Below, piece by piece: positions 42,070 to 52,407 of a stretch of DNA of 64,000 nt; position 1 is the first letter of the stretch, and every line of letters starts with the position of its first letter. The stretch is from Symbiodinium natans. Its lineage: Eukaryota > Sar > Dinophyceae > Suessiales > Symbiodiniaceae. The notes beneath the pieces were generated by a model. It searched no databases. It saw only the letters and a program-made list of their open reading frames with translations, and was not told the origin of the DNA. The position numbers were made by a program, and so were the translations under genes. The DNA lies in assembly GCA_905221605.1 (NCBI GenBank), contig CAJNDS010002328.1:124001-188000 (forward strand), given 5' to 3'.

Positions 42070-43000
42070 ATCACGCTCTGGCCAGCCTCGTTAGAATTGT
42101 GTGAACAACACGTACTAGCCCCTGAAGCATTTCAAACGCAGCAAGATGAAACAAGAATCAGACAATCGAGTCAAATCAGTCTCAGCCTGTCTCTGCTGCT
42201 AATTTTCTGTGTGGTTCTCGGGAAACTCGGGTTTCGTGCCTCCGTTAACAGGCCCGTTGGTCCCGGAATAAACTGCAGTGGAGATCTCAGAGCGGGCCCG
42301 CAGGCCGACGATTGTAGATCAGTGCCAGATCTTCTTCTGGGCCCCACTTTGGATGGGATGCCGACCGGCGTTTTAACACGCACCCCCCCCCCCTCTAGTA
42401 TGGTCTATCAGTCAGAAGGAGACCAAGTTGACTAGGTCAGGGTATCTCTTCAAAACTCGCACTACAGATGCACGGGCACGTTGGCCTTCGACCAAGCTTC
42501 GTGTTCCTTGCACCCTAAACCCAGTCACCCAAAAGGCCTTGAGGCTGTGGAAGATTGTACTCGCCTTCGCAGGTGCCTGTCGCACCTGCATTCAGGTCAG
42601 GATGAGAGAAAAAAAGTGGGTTCCTGCCGACATTTGGCCCCATGGACTTGATCTTGCTGCAAGAAATCAACCTGAACATAGAGCCTTCGAGTCCTGGCGG
42701 ACCAGGAACTTTTGGTCCACAACATTGGCTGCCATAAACGCAAAGTTTCTACTGTATACTCAAGGGATGGCCTTCCTCAGCTAAACCAGAATCGTCCGCA
42801 TGAGTGACTTAATTAGTTGTATCCACGGTCTGTCTGCTGCTGAGTCACTCATTCATTTTTTTGATTTTGCTTGAGTTCACTCTATTGCCAGTTCATGCAA
42901 AAAACGTGGCCGAACGATCTTGCGGGCGTGCAGCTGACACGCTGGAGCCACCAGCTGCAAACCAGGAGCAAGCACAAAAAGATTCCTGCAAGACCCACCA
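42070..43000. other. No assignable gene
   Basis: Plus-strand open frames (the tail of the 293-codon frame and 42428-42784) have no recognisable domain. A poly-C run lies near 42385-42394. Confidence 0.3.
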
Positions 43001-43019
43001 AATACTTCATGGCAGCATT

Positions 43020-43480
43020 TGGTTGGTTTAGAACGTATAGAACGTCATCCGTCAGGTAAAGCGACGTCAACATGATGCCGCCGGAAGCAGTGCAAGCACA
43101 GGTTTTTCGATTCTGCAGATGCTCTGCCGCCAGTGGGGGTCTGCTACTGCGGCTCCCGTGGGCTTTGCTCTGGGCATCTCAAGACCACACGTGTATCGGA
43201 AAGATTCTCCAGTCCAAGTATGAGGAAGGCAGTTGCCAGGATGCCCGAAGTCTCAAAGCCCAGGGCGCTGCTGAAGGCTTCGAAGTTGATGCAAAGTGTC
43301 AAAGTGTTTTCCGTCTAGCCCATCTATAGATTCCAGATTAGGGCCCTGGCACACGCAAGAGCTCTGCCGGGAAGGCGGCTTTCTCTCTGTGCCTGGAGCC
43401 ACTTCCGCTTCACAAACAGCTGCGGCTGTGGAGACGTTGACAGCTGCCCCGAGGAAGAAACTGGGACCTGGGAGTCCACA
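43020..43480 (-). CDS. Candidate exons of a membrane protein
   Basis: About 43475-43370: PQLFVKRKWLQAQRESRLPG. About 43300-43195: NFEAFSSALGFETSGILATA then FLILGLENL, a hydrophobic helix. About 43020-42940: MKYLVGLAGIFLCLLLVCSW, a second helix. No family is recognised. The plus frame over 43072-43329 is an alternative. Confidence 0.3.
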
Positions 43481-43699
43481 CTAGCGCGGGAATCCGATAA
43501 TCCAGCCCACGCCCGCGGCGCTCCGAGAAGGATCTCTCTTTGGACCCTGGCGGCCCCTGGGGTGATGGCAAAAACGTTTTCCAGCCACTGCGAGCCTTCC
43601 CCGCAGCCGAAAGTGCACAGCTGCCTCGGCTAACTCCGTGCCCTCTTTGGGATGGTCGTAACTTAATCCCGCAGCCGAAGGTTGAGAACTGGCGTTCTG

Positions 43700-43916
43700 G
43701 CTGAGGTGGGGAAGACTCTAACTAACGCGATTGATCGGTACGATGTGTCTGGGCTAGGTCACAAGCATGCTCTGATCCCACATCAGTGGGCCAAGCTCTT
43801 TGCTCAGCTGGGTTTTGATCCAGGCTCTGGCTGTCGTGAGGCGGCCAGGCACGCGGGCACTACACTGAGCCCACAACTTCTAGGACTTTTTGCCTTTCTG
43901 GTGGACACCCTCAGGT
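43700..43916 (+). CDS. Plus-strand candidate exon
   Basis: The frame reads HALIPHQWAKLFAQLGFDPG and TLSPQLLGLFAFLVDTLR and is followed by AG|GTCAGT, a good donor. The minus frames have stops. No family is recognised. Confidence 0.35.
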
Positions 43917-44342
43917 CAGTGGTGACTTTATGGTCTTCAAAAGCTCTCGCACAAAATTTCACCCTTTCCATGCACTTCAGTTCCGCAGCCAGAGTCCTGG
44001 CTCATGGCTGGGACGCGCGGCCTGCCTTTGACAGGCGCCGTCCTCAGCATGCCTAAGGAAGAAAAGCCAGCTTGCATCAACAGTTCCATTCATCTTGCAA
44101 AGTATATGCCCGTTGGAACAAGATTCTGTTCAGACGGCGGGCGGCAGCAATGCCCGAGATTCGTTGCTCAAGCGCTATGACGAAATGTCCTTGCACCTGT
44201 GATGAACAGGTGCTCGAAAAGGAAAATACGGTTTCTCGTTGCTTTCGTCGCAGATGACTTCGGCAGGGCAGCGTGCCTTGCAAACCGACCTTCACGCTGC
44301 CCAGCATTCTTGTCAAAAAACCTGCTGCGTCTTCACAAGGCT

Positions 44343-44344
44343 CT

Positions 44345-44383
<39 letters not shown>

Positions 44384-44500
44384 CACATACACATACATAT
44401 ATATATATATATATTATTATTGTTATTATTATTATTATAAATATTATTATTATTCCAAATATTAATATCAGTATTATTATTATATATATGTGTGTGTACG
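44343..44500. repeat. (ACATAT)n and ATT-rich island
   Basis: Hexamer acatat units (44343-44405) grade into (TA)n and (TTA/ATT)n, then tgtgtgtacg repeats to about 44512. It is strongly AT-rich compared with its surroundings. Tyr/Ile-rich open frames here are compositional. Confidence 0.9.
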
Positions 44501-44773
44501 TGTGTGTATGCATACACTCCTTTCATGATCTCTTTCAAATGCGAGTAACAGCGTTGCACGTTGCAGTTTGGATCCTGTGTCGAATCATAATGCCCCCTCT
44601 GACCTTGGCATACCGAGAGTCGCAGCGATCGCGATAGGAAGAGGAGCAATACTGACAACGATGGGCCAGGAGCAAGAATCCCTCAATAAGTAGCCGCCGA
44701 GATACCTCCTTGTACCTTAGACTTTTGAATAAGCACCTATCTCCGTGGAATCGGGAACGCAAACTGCATTTCA

Positions 44774-45067
44774 ATGATGCTGAAGCGATATCGCGTAGAA
44801 AATCAGTCCTGGCAGTTCTTCAACGGCACCAAGGTATGGAATTGTTGCAAGTGCTCAAGTGCTTGCGGAAATCATGGAAATTCGGACAATTCCACACGCC
44901 TTCAAAAAAAAACTCAAATTCAGGAAGCGGACAACCGTAACGATCTAGGGCCGACGTACACTTTCAAACTTGAGCCGCTTCACAAGGGGAAAGTTGGCTC
45001 CCACTCTCCTACTTCAGTTCCTGGAGTGGGGATAACAGCCAAACAATTCCAAGTGAACGCGAAGTAA
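44774..45067 (+). CDS. Plus-strand open frame, unidentified
   Basis: A 97-codon ATG-initiated frame contains SWQFFNGTKVWNCCKCSSAC then GNHGN, and ends in a basic region. The cysteine/histidine cluster is loosely like a small zinc knuckle. Codons are more AT-ending than in most exons here, which may point to a transferred or retroelement-derived sequence. The family is not recognised. Confidence 0.35.
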   Translation: MMLKRYRVENQSWQFFNGTKVWNCCKCSSACGNHGNSDNSTRLQKKTQIQEADNRNDLGPTYTFKLEPLHKGKVGSHSPTSVPGVGITAKQFQVNAK

Positions 45068-45196
45068 CATATTATCTAGGGGGTTCCCGAACATAGTTAG
45101 TTGCGTTATGTTGCGTTGACTAGATTGCCTCCGCCAAGCGACTCCTAGCTAAGCAAATCTAATCTTGGATTAAGTACTTGGTGACCTACTTAGGCA

Positions 45197-45281
45197 ATGT
45201 TCATGTTTAGAACTACCCTCAACATATTGTTGGTTGTCATGTTTATGTCAGAAGCAAGTTTCATCAGGCCGGTCAAGTTTC
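45197..45281 (+). CDS. Possible first exon with a signal peptide
   Basis: MFMFRTTLNILLVVMFMSEA followed by SFIRPVKFR is a plausible secretory leader. The frame runs into GTAAGT, a consensus 5' splice site. No downstream exon is identified, and a telomere-type block (45371-45390) follows. Confidence 0.3.
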
Positions 45282-45663
45282 GTAAGTATCAACACAAGCC
45301 GTATCCCTTTGATCACCCCGTTGGTTTACTGCTTTCGCTCTCCCTTCCAACAAGGACAAACTCACAAATTAAACCCTAAACCCTAAACCGCATGTCTCCC
45401 CCAAGATGCCCCCCCCGCTCCCCCCCCCCCACCCTCCCTAGCCCAAAACCCTCAAACCAACCCTGTCGCACCAATGTGCCATCTGCGAGACATAAGTGGC
45501 ATAAGTAAAAAAGTCTAAGCTGCAAGCCTGCAAACGAGGGATATCCGTGGCCACTTGCGGCTGGAACCCCAAGTCCAAGCTTGCAGGATCTTGCAAGGCA
45601 CTCAATTAAATGGGAATCTGTCGGCTTTGCAATCCGGAAGCCCAAGGGCCTAAGGGCCTAAGG

Positions 45664-46173
45664 GCCTATAAAGCTCCCACAAGCTGCTTGTCTTTAGCTT
45701 GCAGCTCCAAGGACGGCAAACTCCGAAGATCCCAGCCGATTCGGGAAAAGAAGGCCTCAAACTCAAAGAGTGCTCAGAAGTTGACCTGCCAGGCCCAAAG
45801 ACATGTGCAACAGAGGCTCAACACCTCCTAAGCCAAAGCGGGCGAATGCTTAAGCCCAGGGTTACTTTCCAGGCCGAGTGCACTTCTGCTCTTCGAATAT
45901 GTGCTGAGCACATCGTGAGCGTACACATCGTACATTTCCAAGCCACATGGGGGTTTCCAAAAAAATTGGGGGGGGGGGGGGGTAACCCTTCAGAAACCCC
46001 AAATTCGTATAATCCTTATTGCAGGAATCCCCAAAAGGTACCCCTATTTTCGGAAACCTCTCTATCTGTTCGTTAGAGGATATGAACGCGAAGCTTGCAA
46101 GCAAGAGACTTGCGGTGGGAGCGTATCTGTTCGAACCTGAGCTGTGGGAAACTGTAGCGTCTCCAAGAGTCAA
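45664..46173 (-). CDS. Unidentified protein, exons split by a family C element
   Basis: The exon 46173-46058 reads GDATVSHSSGSNRYAPTASL, LLASFAFISSNEQIE. After removing 46057-45904 the frame continues as STYSKSRSALGLESNPGLK for about 28 codons. A further exon near 45770-45664 reads FEAFFSRIGWDLRSLPSLEL and ends DKQLVGAL-stop. No family is recognised. Confidence 0.45.
45904..46057 (-). mobile_element. Introner-like element, family C copy 3
   Basis: On the minus strand it starts GTTTCCGAAAATAGGGG and has the complementary CCAATTTTTTTGGAAAC at 45949-45965. It carries TACCTTTTGGGGATTCCT and a poly-C run, parts of which recur in copy 4. The presumed intron extends beyond the repeat to CTCAG at 45904. 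Confidence 0.7.
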
Positions 46174-46344
46174 AATCCGTCCCAGAAGCAGCAGACTAAG
46201 AACCTAGTTTGTTGCAGGGTCTCTTTTCAGTCCGCCATGCCCTGAAGATGATGGAACTACAGATCCGGTGCAACCAAACAAACAGACACATGTGCAATGA
46301 GCCTGCAGAGAGATCACCGTATACAGCCGAAAGACTAGGATGGT

Positions 46345-46590
46345 CCAACAAAACCTGCCACCGACACCTCTACCAGCACCCAGGTCAAGCGTAAACATTT
46401 CTCAGCCAATTTACCCCTACTTGGAGGTTCATGGGTAGCTAGAAGTTGGGTTACAAGTACCCAAAATAGGGTGATACGAATAGTTACGATGCTTATCACC
46501 CTACGTATAACTACCCATGAACATCCAAGTACACACCTCACGCTCACAAGTCCCAGCAACTGCGGTGAAGTGCCACTGGCCCCCACTCCA
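46345..46590 (-). CDS. Unidentified protein, two exons split by a family A element
   Basis: Upstream exon: GASGTSPQLLGLVSV, ending GAG|GTGTGT at 46537. Downstream exon from 46419: RGKLAEKCLRLTWVLVEVSV then AGFVGPS and a stop near 46336. Joining at GT-AG keeps the frame open through the junction (VSV-S-RGKLAEK). No family is recognised. Confidence 0.4.
46420..46536 (-). mobile_element. Introner-like element, family A copy 2
   Basis: Terminal repeats tacttggaggttcatgggtag and ctacccatgaacatccaagta are 20 of 21 complementary. It ends CCTCCAAG like copy 1. The middle differs from copy 1, but keeps the pattern gttacaagta...gcttat(a/c)accct. Confidence 0.75.
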
Positions 46591-46837
46591 TTTGGCCGTG
46601 ATCAGCTTTCCTGGCCTGGGTCGTTGATGATCTTTGGATATTGCTTCTACTTCGTACTATCATTAGCATTACAGTTCTGAGTATGGAGATTATTATGGAG
46701 GGGGAGGAGGGACTGAAAACTAGCTTTAAAGCGGCACGACAGCAAAGCAGTATGATGGTCCCATGCCCTTTTCAAGGCAGACAGATTCTAGAGAACTGAG
46801 GCTGAGAGGCTTAGAGTGGTTTCATCTCAGTACTCGG

Positions 46838-46937
46838 GAGGGGGAGGGGGGGAGGGGGGGGGGGAGGGGGAGGGGGAGGGGGGGGGAGGGGGGGGAGGGG
46901 GGGGGGAGGGGGGGAGGGAGGGGGGGAGGGAGGGGAT
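46838..46937 (+). repeat. (GGGGGA)n tract
   Basis: Purine-only G-rich repeat of about 100 bases; strong quadruplex/triplex potential. Confidence 0.95.
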
Positions 46938-46999
46938 GCATAAGTTGCAGCGTGAAACGTGGGAAATGTTACAGTACCGCGTTAAACGTATGGCATGTT

Positions 47000-47201
47000 G
47001 CAATCTGCTATCAAAGAACTTAGTCGCCTGTTCAGCACAGCTTTGTTGTCGGCCGCGTACCCCGAAGAGGTTCTCTTGATAGACTCCCAATATGGCCCTT
47101 ATATTCCTTTAGAGGATCTTTCAATGGTCCCCAAGCCCAAGGGTACAACGCAACATGTTGCATCCTATTGCAACACCGACTCCAGGGCTCTAGACGATTA
47201 A
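47000..47201 (+). CDS. Plus-strand open frame, unidentified
   Basis: The frame contains LSAAYPEEVLLIDSQYGPYI and PLEDLSMVPKPKG, then ends LDD-stop. Composition is protein-like, with many A/T-ending codons. No family is recognised. Confidence 0.35.
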
Positions 47202-47472
47202 ATTCCGACACTCACGATCGGACAACCTGGGCGGTCAATTCTGGTTCAGGGTTTGGCCTTGAAAAAGAGGCGCACGAATGGGTAGAGACCATAGAGTTTT
47301 AAGGAGCCCATCCGTTTCACTGGGGCCTGCACGCCTTGATGTAAGCCGGACCCATCCAGTGCGTGTATGCTTGGTCGGTCAACTGCACGCAACAACAAGC
47401 ACACTGGACTGTTGTGGATGCACTCCACATGGAGACAGGCTGGACGAAATGAATTGCAATCCCTCCCAGGCC

Positions 47473-48218
47473 CTACACGCTGTATGCCAGAACGCGCATG
47501 ATCATCGGAATGTTAAGGCAACGTTCTGGGGGCAAGATCTCTTCTGAGCCATCCAGTCCATCACTGCACCTGGTTGTTCATCTGGGCATTGTTCATGATC
47601 AAGTCCTGGGATACAGCAGAGACGAACCCTGCAAGTCAGGAGAGACGATGCGCGTCGTGGAAGGCAACAACGCAGTGCTTGGCCTGTCTATAGCCTGTCA
47701 CGCACCTTTACAGCACCTTGCAATTTTCTACGCCATACACCACATTTTTCTCAGAATGAGCCCAGGCTCCGTAGGATACCCTGGATAGGGCGGAGCTCGG
47801 GCGCCAAACTTCTGTCCGGGAATGGGCTCCTGAGTGGAGGGCAGCTGGCCGCCACTGTTTTCTGAACCCTGTATGCAAGCGGTGCCTGCGGTGTCTTGAC
47901 TTCGGCTGCGGCAGTGTAGCTCATCAAGGCGCGCGTGGGATTGGGGGCGGTAACAAGCTCTCTTGCTACTGTGCCTGACTGATCGGGGATTGCTCAAAAC
48001 ATGAAACGAGCAGTGAGAGAACGAAGTACTGATCTAAGGAATCTAAGGAATCTTGCAAGCATTCCAGTGAGGCTTCTTGTGACCCAGGTCACCCCCACAG
48101 CATCTTCAGCTGCACTCAGAGCCACACATACTCCGCGCCCCCGCAATAGGCCTTGCACTCGCAGTTGCTGGACAAAAAAAACTTCTGGCCCCACATATGC
48201 CGAATCTGGAAGACTCAA
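47473..48218 (-). CDS. Unidentified protein, several exons with a clear C-terminus
   Basis: About 48218-48050: LPDSAYVGPEVFFVQQLRVQ, AEDAVGVTWVTRSLTGML. About 47900-47770: ENSGGQLPSTQEPIPGQKFG, ARAPPYPGYP. The last exon, 47569-47473, follows an AG|G acceptor and reads CSDGLDGSEEILPPERCLNI, PMIMRVLAYSV-stop. A frame through FVSAVSQDLIMNNAQ just upstream is also open. No family is recognised. Confidence 0.45.
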
Positions 48219-48239
48219 CCAAAGCCCATCCCCTTCAAC

Positions 48240-48513
48240 ACTGCAAGCGACTGCAATAAACCCCTAGTTCCTCCTGAGTCCCGGCCGGATTCCCAGCCCC
48301 CAAAATTGCTGGTTTAGGGTTTAGGGTTAGGCTACGTGGGCTAAGATCTAAATCCTCCAGACCCGCGAAGAACAAGGAGGAAAGGGGGTCACCACCACGC
48401 CCCTTAAATTTAACAGTACAAAATGATAGGATTCCTTTCCATCTGACTGGGATTCGCACGAATTTTAATAAGATTCCTATCAATACCAACATTAAAACTC
48501 TTTCAATTCGCAT
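48240..48513 (-). CDS. Minus-strand open frame with hydrophobic start
   Basis: From an ATG near 48513: MRIERVLMLVLIGILLKFVR, then IPVRWKGILSF and GLEDLDLSPRS. Codons are noticeably AT-ending. The 3' part runs into a telomere-type block (48313-48330). It could be a signal-anchor exon. No family is recognised. Confidence 0.3.
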
Positions 48514-48813
48514 GTTGCTGGGCCAGACTTTCGCTCACTAAGCAAACACAGCGGCAACCGGTTGGCTTGGTAGTACCAGGTCACCAGGTCTCCCAGTCTT
48601 GCAATCTGCAAGTGCAATCGCATGAGCTTTATAGCAAGAACTAACAGCGCCAGTCAAAGTGCCGTTGCCATAACTCTGCCTTCACCGCCGGGTTGTGCTG
48701 GTCGCATCTCTGCCACTCGCCTCCTGGCATCAAAAGGTGCAACAGGGACAGTCCGAGGTGCTCAACTTCGAGGACCAACTTCCGGTCCATTTGGGACCAG
48801 CGTTGTAACGCGG

Positions 48814-49160
48814 TCATTTCGGACTAAACAGGGCTCCACGATCCAACGACCATTTGTGAGGCCACCTACAAGAAGCTGGCTCACCTCCTTGCGGCCCTGC
48901 ACCCCAAATGACCGTTAAAGATCTCTTGAACGATGATGCGCTTGGTGCTTCTTCCGAGGATGCCGCGAGCTTCGTGGATGTGCCCGAAGAGATGAACCTG
49001 CATCTATGCCCAAGCATGATGACCGCATTGCATGGCTGGCATGCGCGGCTCATCAACAGCAGTTCGGCTCTGAGCACTGTGTGCATGTCTCCGGCATCTT
49101 GGCGGCCCATCTTGGCAAGTTCACCGAGATGCCCCACAAAATGTGCAAACTGGCAAAGTA
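48814..49160. other. Open on both strands, coding strand undecided
   Basis: Plus: from an ATG at 48908, MTVKDLLNDDALGASSEDAA and VDVPEEMNLHLCPSM. Minus: FAHFVGHLGELAKMGRQDAG and DMHTVLRAELLLM. Both are protein-like, and neither has a recognised domain. Confidence 0.3.
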
Positions 49161-49559
49161 GACACAGAAGACACCCAAAAACGACCGGGACTTGTCTGAC
49201 AAGTCACGATTAAATTAAACCTAGACGAAAGCCAGCACAAGCAAATGCATGGCGAAGAACAAATTCAAAAAGCTCATCCTCGTTGAGGTCATCCGGCCTT
49301 GGCTCCAACGGCTTCCACTCTGGAGCGCAGATCCTGCAAGCATCGCTCCGCAGGGCAACGCTTTATGGTAATGACGCTTCAGGGCGAGAGATTTCGCTTT
49401 GCACAAGCACTATATGCACAGAACAAGGCGCTCTTTGCCTGGAAGAAAAACCCCATTTGCCTAGGAAGATCTAAAAAACTCCAAAACGCCAACCTTGCCC
49501 AGTTCGGATGTTTGTCCTTTTGGATCGTGGATCTCTTGAACCATCAACCCTAAACCGAA

Positions 49560-49900
49560 GGTACAGATGGCGCCGTGCAAGATTCAACAACCCAAAGCCC
49601 GACAGCACCGCAAGCCCGAGAAAGCCCTGCGGGGTGCCTTGCTGGAGCCCCAGTTGCCGGTCATTGTTTGATCGAAAACGTCCCACGGCCTCGGGAACGA
49701 AGGGTGAAGTCAGGGATTGGGGAGCTTCGGTGCGCTCGTCGAACCGGAAGCGTAAACTTCGCATGTCGCGTGACCACTTGACCCCTCGAAATAAACCCAT
49801 GAAGTTCCGAAGCACTGCCCGCCCAGAGACCAAAGGAAGAAAACACATGGGCCATCGGGACTTGAACAAAAAAGCAGATGGGCCATGACTCCAAGCTTCC
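49560..49900 (-). CDS. Candidate exon, unidentified protein
   Basis: The frame reads SPFVPEAVGRFRSNNDRQLG and LQQGTPQGFLGLAVLSGFGL, with a hydrophobic centre. A second minus frame upstream (RGQVVTRHAKFTLPVRRAHR) overlaps part of it. No family is recognised. Confidence 0.35.
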
Positions 49901-50332
49901 CACGCTTGGTGGCTCATCAAGATGTCTGTGCCTGCATGCCAGATGCCGGTGGGAGCCAGGGACTGACTTGTTTGATGCTTGCCTTTTAGGCGGGGATGAG
50001 CAGAGCAAGCACGATGAATGGCTTGGCCCCAATATACAGCAAATGGTCATGGGAACGATGCATTGACTTCTTGAGCCCTCGTGCATCATCCCTTTCAGAA
50101 ACCACGTGTGCAAATGCAAAATGCCGGCCTGCGGGGATCTCAAAGTATCGATGCCTCATATGCCATACTGCAATGCATCCTTTCCCTTACCAGCCTTACC
50201 AAGTAACTATATATAGTAATTCGTAGTAATGCACCATATTATTATGTTAATACACAAAATATCCTGCCTATGTAGAGACCCACAAGGGTGGCAACAAAGC
50301 AGCAACGATGTGGAATGCCCACTTCCGCTCGG

Positions 50333-50974
50333 TCACCGGCGTAGGAACTGGGTTCGCACCACCGTGCTGCATGGCCTCAGAACACAAACTTGAAGTTGAC
50401 TCCTTCTTCCAACCGTTTGCACGGCACGTTCTTCCCTCTGCTGCTTCTGCTTCTCACCCCGCGCGACTAGACCGATCTTTTTTCGTGCCTGCTGCTTCCA
50501 GGCTTCGAAGATGCGCTGCCTCGGAGACATGGACCAACACTGGATGCAAGGTCACCACGCTCCCAACTTCACAAATCTACCCGAGCGCTTCTCACAAGTC
50601 TTCCTGATGTCTGTCGCAGTGGCTTCAGGGAATGCTACGATCACTATCTTCCACTAAGCCATTGCCCTCTGGTTCTCCGCTTATGCCAAGGTGCGTCCCC
50701 GCGTTCCACTCCATATTCCTGGGATCAGTCGGCGTTAAGCGGTTTGATATCTATTCGGCCGTCAACTTAAGCGAGGCTGTTCAAGCCCGGTTCCCGTTCC
50801 CTCTACCGGCCAAATCGAAAGCCGACGGCTTGACCTTCGCGCTTTCGACTTCTGCAGTGAGGTTTGGGGCAGAACGAGGTGCCCTACGGCCCTAAGAATG
50901 GCAGCCTCCTTGCAAACACTATCCGAAGCTATAGAGCCTTCGAACTCGTCGAGTCTGTCTGTGTCATGTCCCAT
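50333..50974 (-). CDS. Unidentified exons including a basic coiled-coil segment
   Basis: About 50974-50840: GHDTDRLDEFEGSIASDSVC, KEAAILRAVGHLVLPQ. About 50745-50620: TPTDPRNMEWNAGTHLGISG, ending DSDRSIP-stop. About 50530-50400: RQRIFEAWKQQARKKIGLVA, RGEKQKQQREERAVQTVGRR. The last is a charged helix whose F..W spacing loosely recalls Sfi1-type repeats; that resemblance is weak. The stop after the second segment suggests more than one transcript. Confidence 0.4.
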
Positions 50975-50999
50975 GTGGCATTGTACTACTAGTAGGTTT

Positions 51000-52400
51000 T
51001 GTGTACGCTGTTAACGGTTTTGTGCTTTCATGCCCACTGTCACGGCTTTTCCTGCGGCATGGCATGTGGTGCTTCTTCGACTTATGCGTCCAGACGATGC
51101 CCTCCACGCCATGCAGCTACCACATGCTACCACACCACAACAAACAAACAAACAGCACCTTGGCACATTCCCCTTGCCACCCGCGCCCCCCCGCCCCCAT
51201 CACCCCGAGACAGGATTCCAAAGTCGGCTCCTGGCCTAGCCGCAACCCAAACCTTAAATCGATGGAGGGTGCGTCAACAATAACTTCTGCCAGCTGACCA
51301 CCAGTCCCCTGGAGAGGTATAGCCGAACCACGGGCACCTGAGGTAGGCAACGGCAATCGGATCCCCGAACCCCGGTATATATTGGTCCATTTCTCACGGA
51401 TGTATCCGGATGTGCTTGGCCGGACCGGAACCCAACTGAATGCCTGCTTGACAACCGGGGAGGGGGGGGGGGGGGTTGGGTGGGTTCTGGGTTTAGTCAG
51501 GCTTTGAAGAATGCGCCAACGTCATCACGCAAGCTCTCGAGGCATCGGCCAGTCTGATCCATAAATTTTCAGTCCGGCAACCTGGCGCGGGAGGCAGTCC
51601 ATGAGGCGCGGATGCTCAGAACAAAGGGGTTGCTGTGCACCCGAAATTGAACTAGCCTCCCGGAAGCAGGGGTGCAAGCGGCGCACCCATCCACCCGAAT
51701 GGCATCTAATAGCAGAAACTTCTCACACAAGGATCAATAACCTTGGGTCATGAACTCGGGGTACTCTTTCAATGTAGTGTTGGGAGCTGGACGAAAAGGA
51801 CGTCTACAGTTGAAGCGTTGGCGCTGGGGGCTTCAATCGAGGGGCCCTGGCCCTAAATGCTCTAATGACCCTAAGTCCATACCCCTTTTGGCCCTTGTAA
51901 GCCCTTGCTTCAACCCAGCCGTTTCTTCTCATGGTCTAAGCCCTCAACCGCCAGATATGAGGCCCCGTGGGCCCCTACATGCTGACCCCTGGGATGCAAC
52001 TCGTCTTAGTCTTGGCCGACATCGCTCTCCCTTTTTTTGGAAGGAGTTTTCACCGGACGCAATTCGCGTGTCACCGCATGACACCTGTCAATGACCCACA
52101 AGAAGAAACGTACACATGAGTTTCTTGGCACGCCACGAGGCAAGGTTCGGCTCTTTATACATGACTCACTCACTGTCAAGAATAACTACTGCCTCAAACT
52201 GAAGAGTCCAGAGACCCTGTTGAAATTGTGTTTCTGCCCGCAGGTTGAGCAAATCCATTCTCAAAGGTTGTTGCCAGTCATATCCCACAGCTTCGTGTTG
52301 CTCTCGTGGCACTTCATTTTTTATTGGAACATATTGCAAGGAATGCCTGCCTTTAGCTCAGATTCATAGCGCGTTTCGATGCGGCAAGAGCATGTAATAT
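51000..52400. other. No clear gene; one weak WD40-like scrap
   Basis: A G-rich run lies at 51460-51475. A minus-strand scrap near 52325-52270 reads HESNTKLWDMTGNNL, similar to the end of a WD40 blade. The plus-strand frame 52091-52369 overlaps it. I would not call a gene here. Confidence 0.3.
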
Positions 52401-52407
52401 TTGGCTA

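Noticed and set aside
41554-42435. 293-codon plus-strand open frame, the longest in the window
   Set aside because: It lies antisense to protein-like minus exons (NQNEQMVRVGLQSGWVDADV) and shows no domain.
52091-52369. 92-codon plus-strand open frame
   Set aside because: No domain was found; a minus-strand scrap similar to a WD40 blade overlaps it and neither has splice support.
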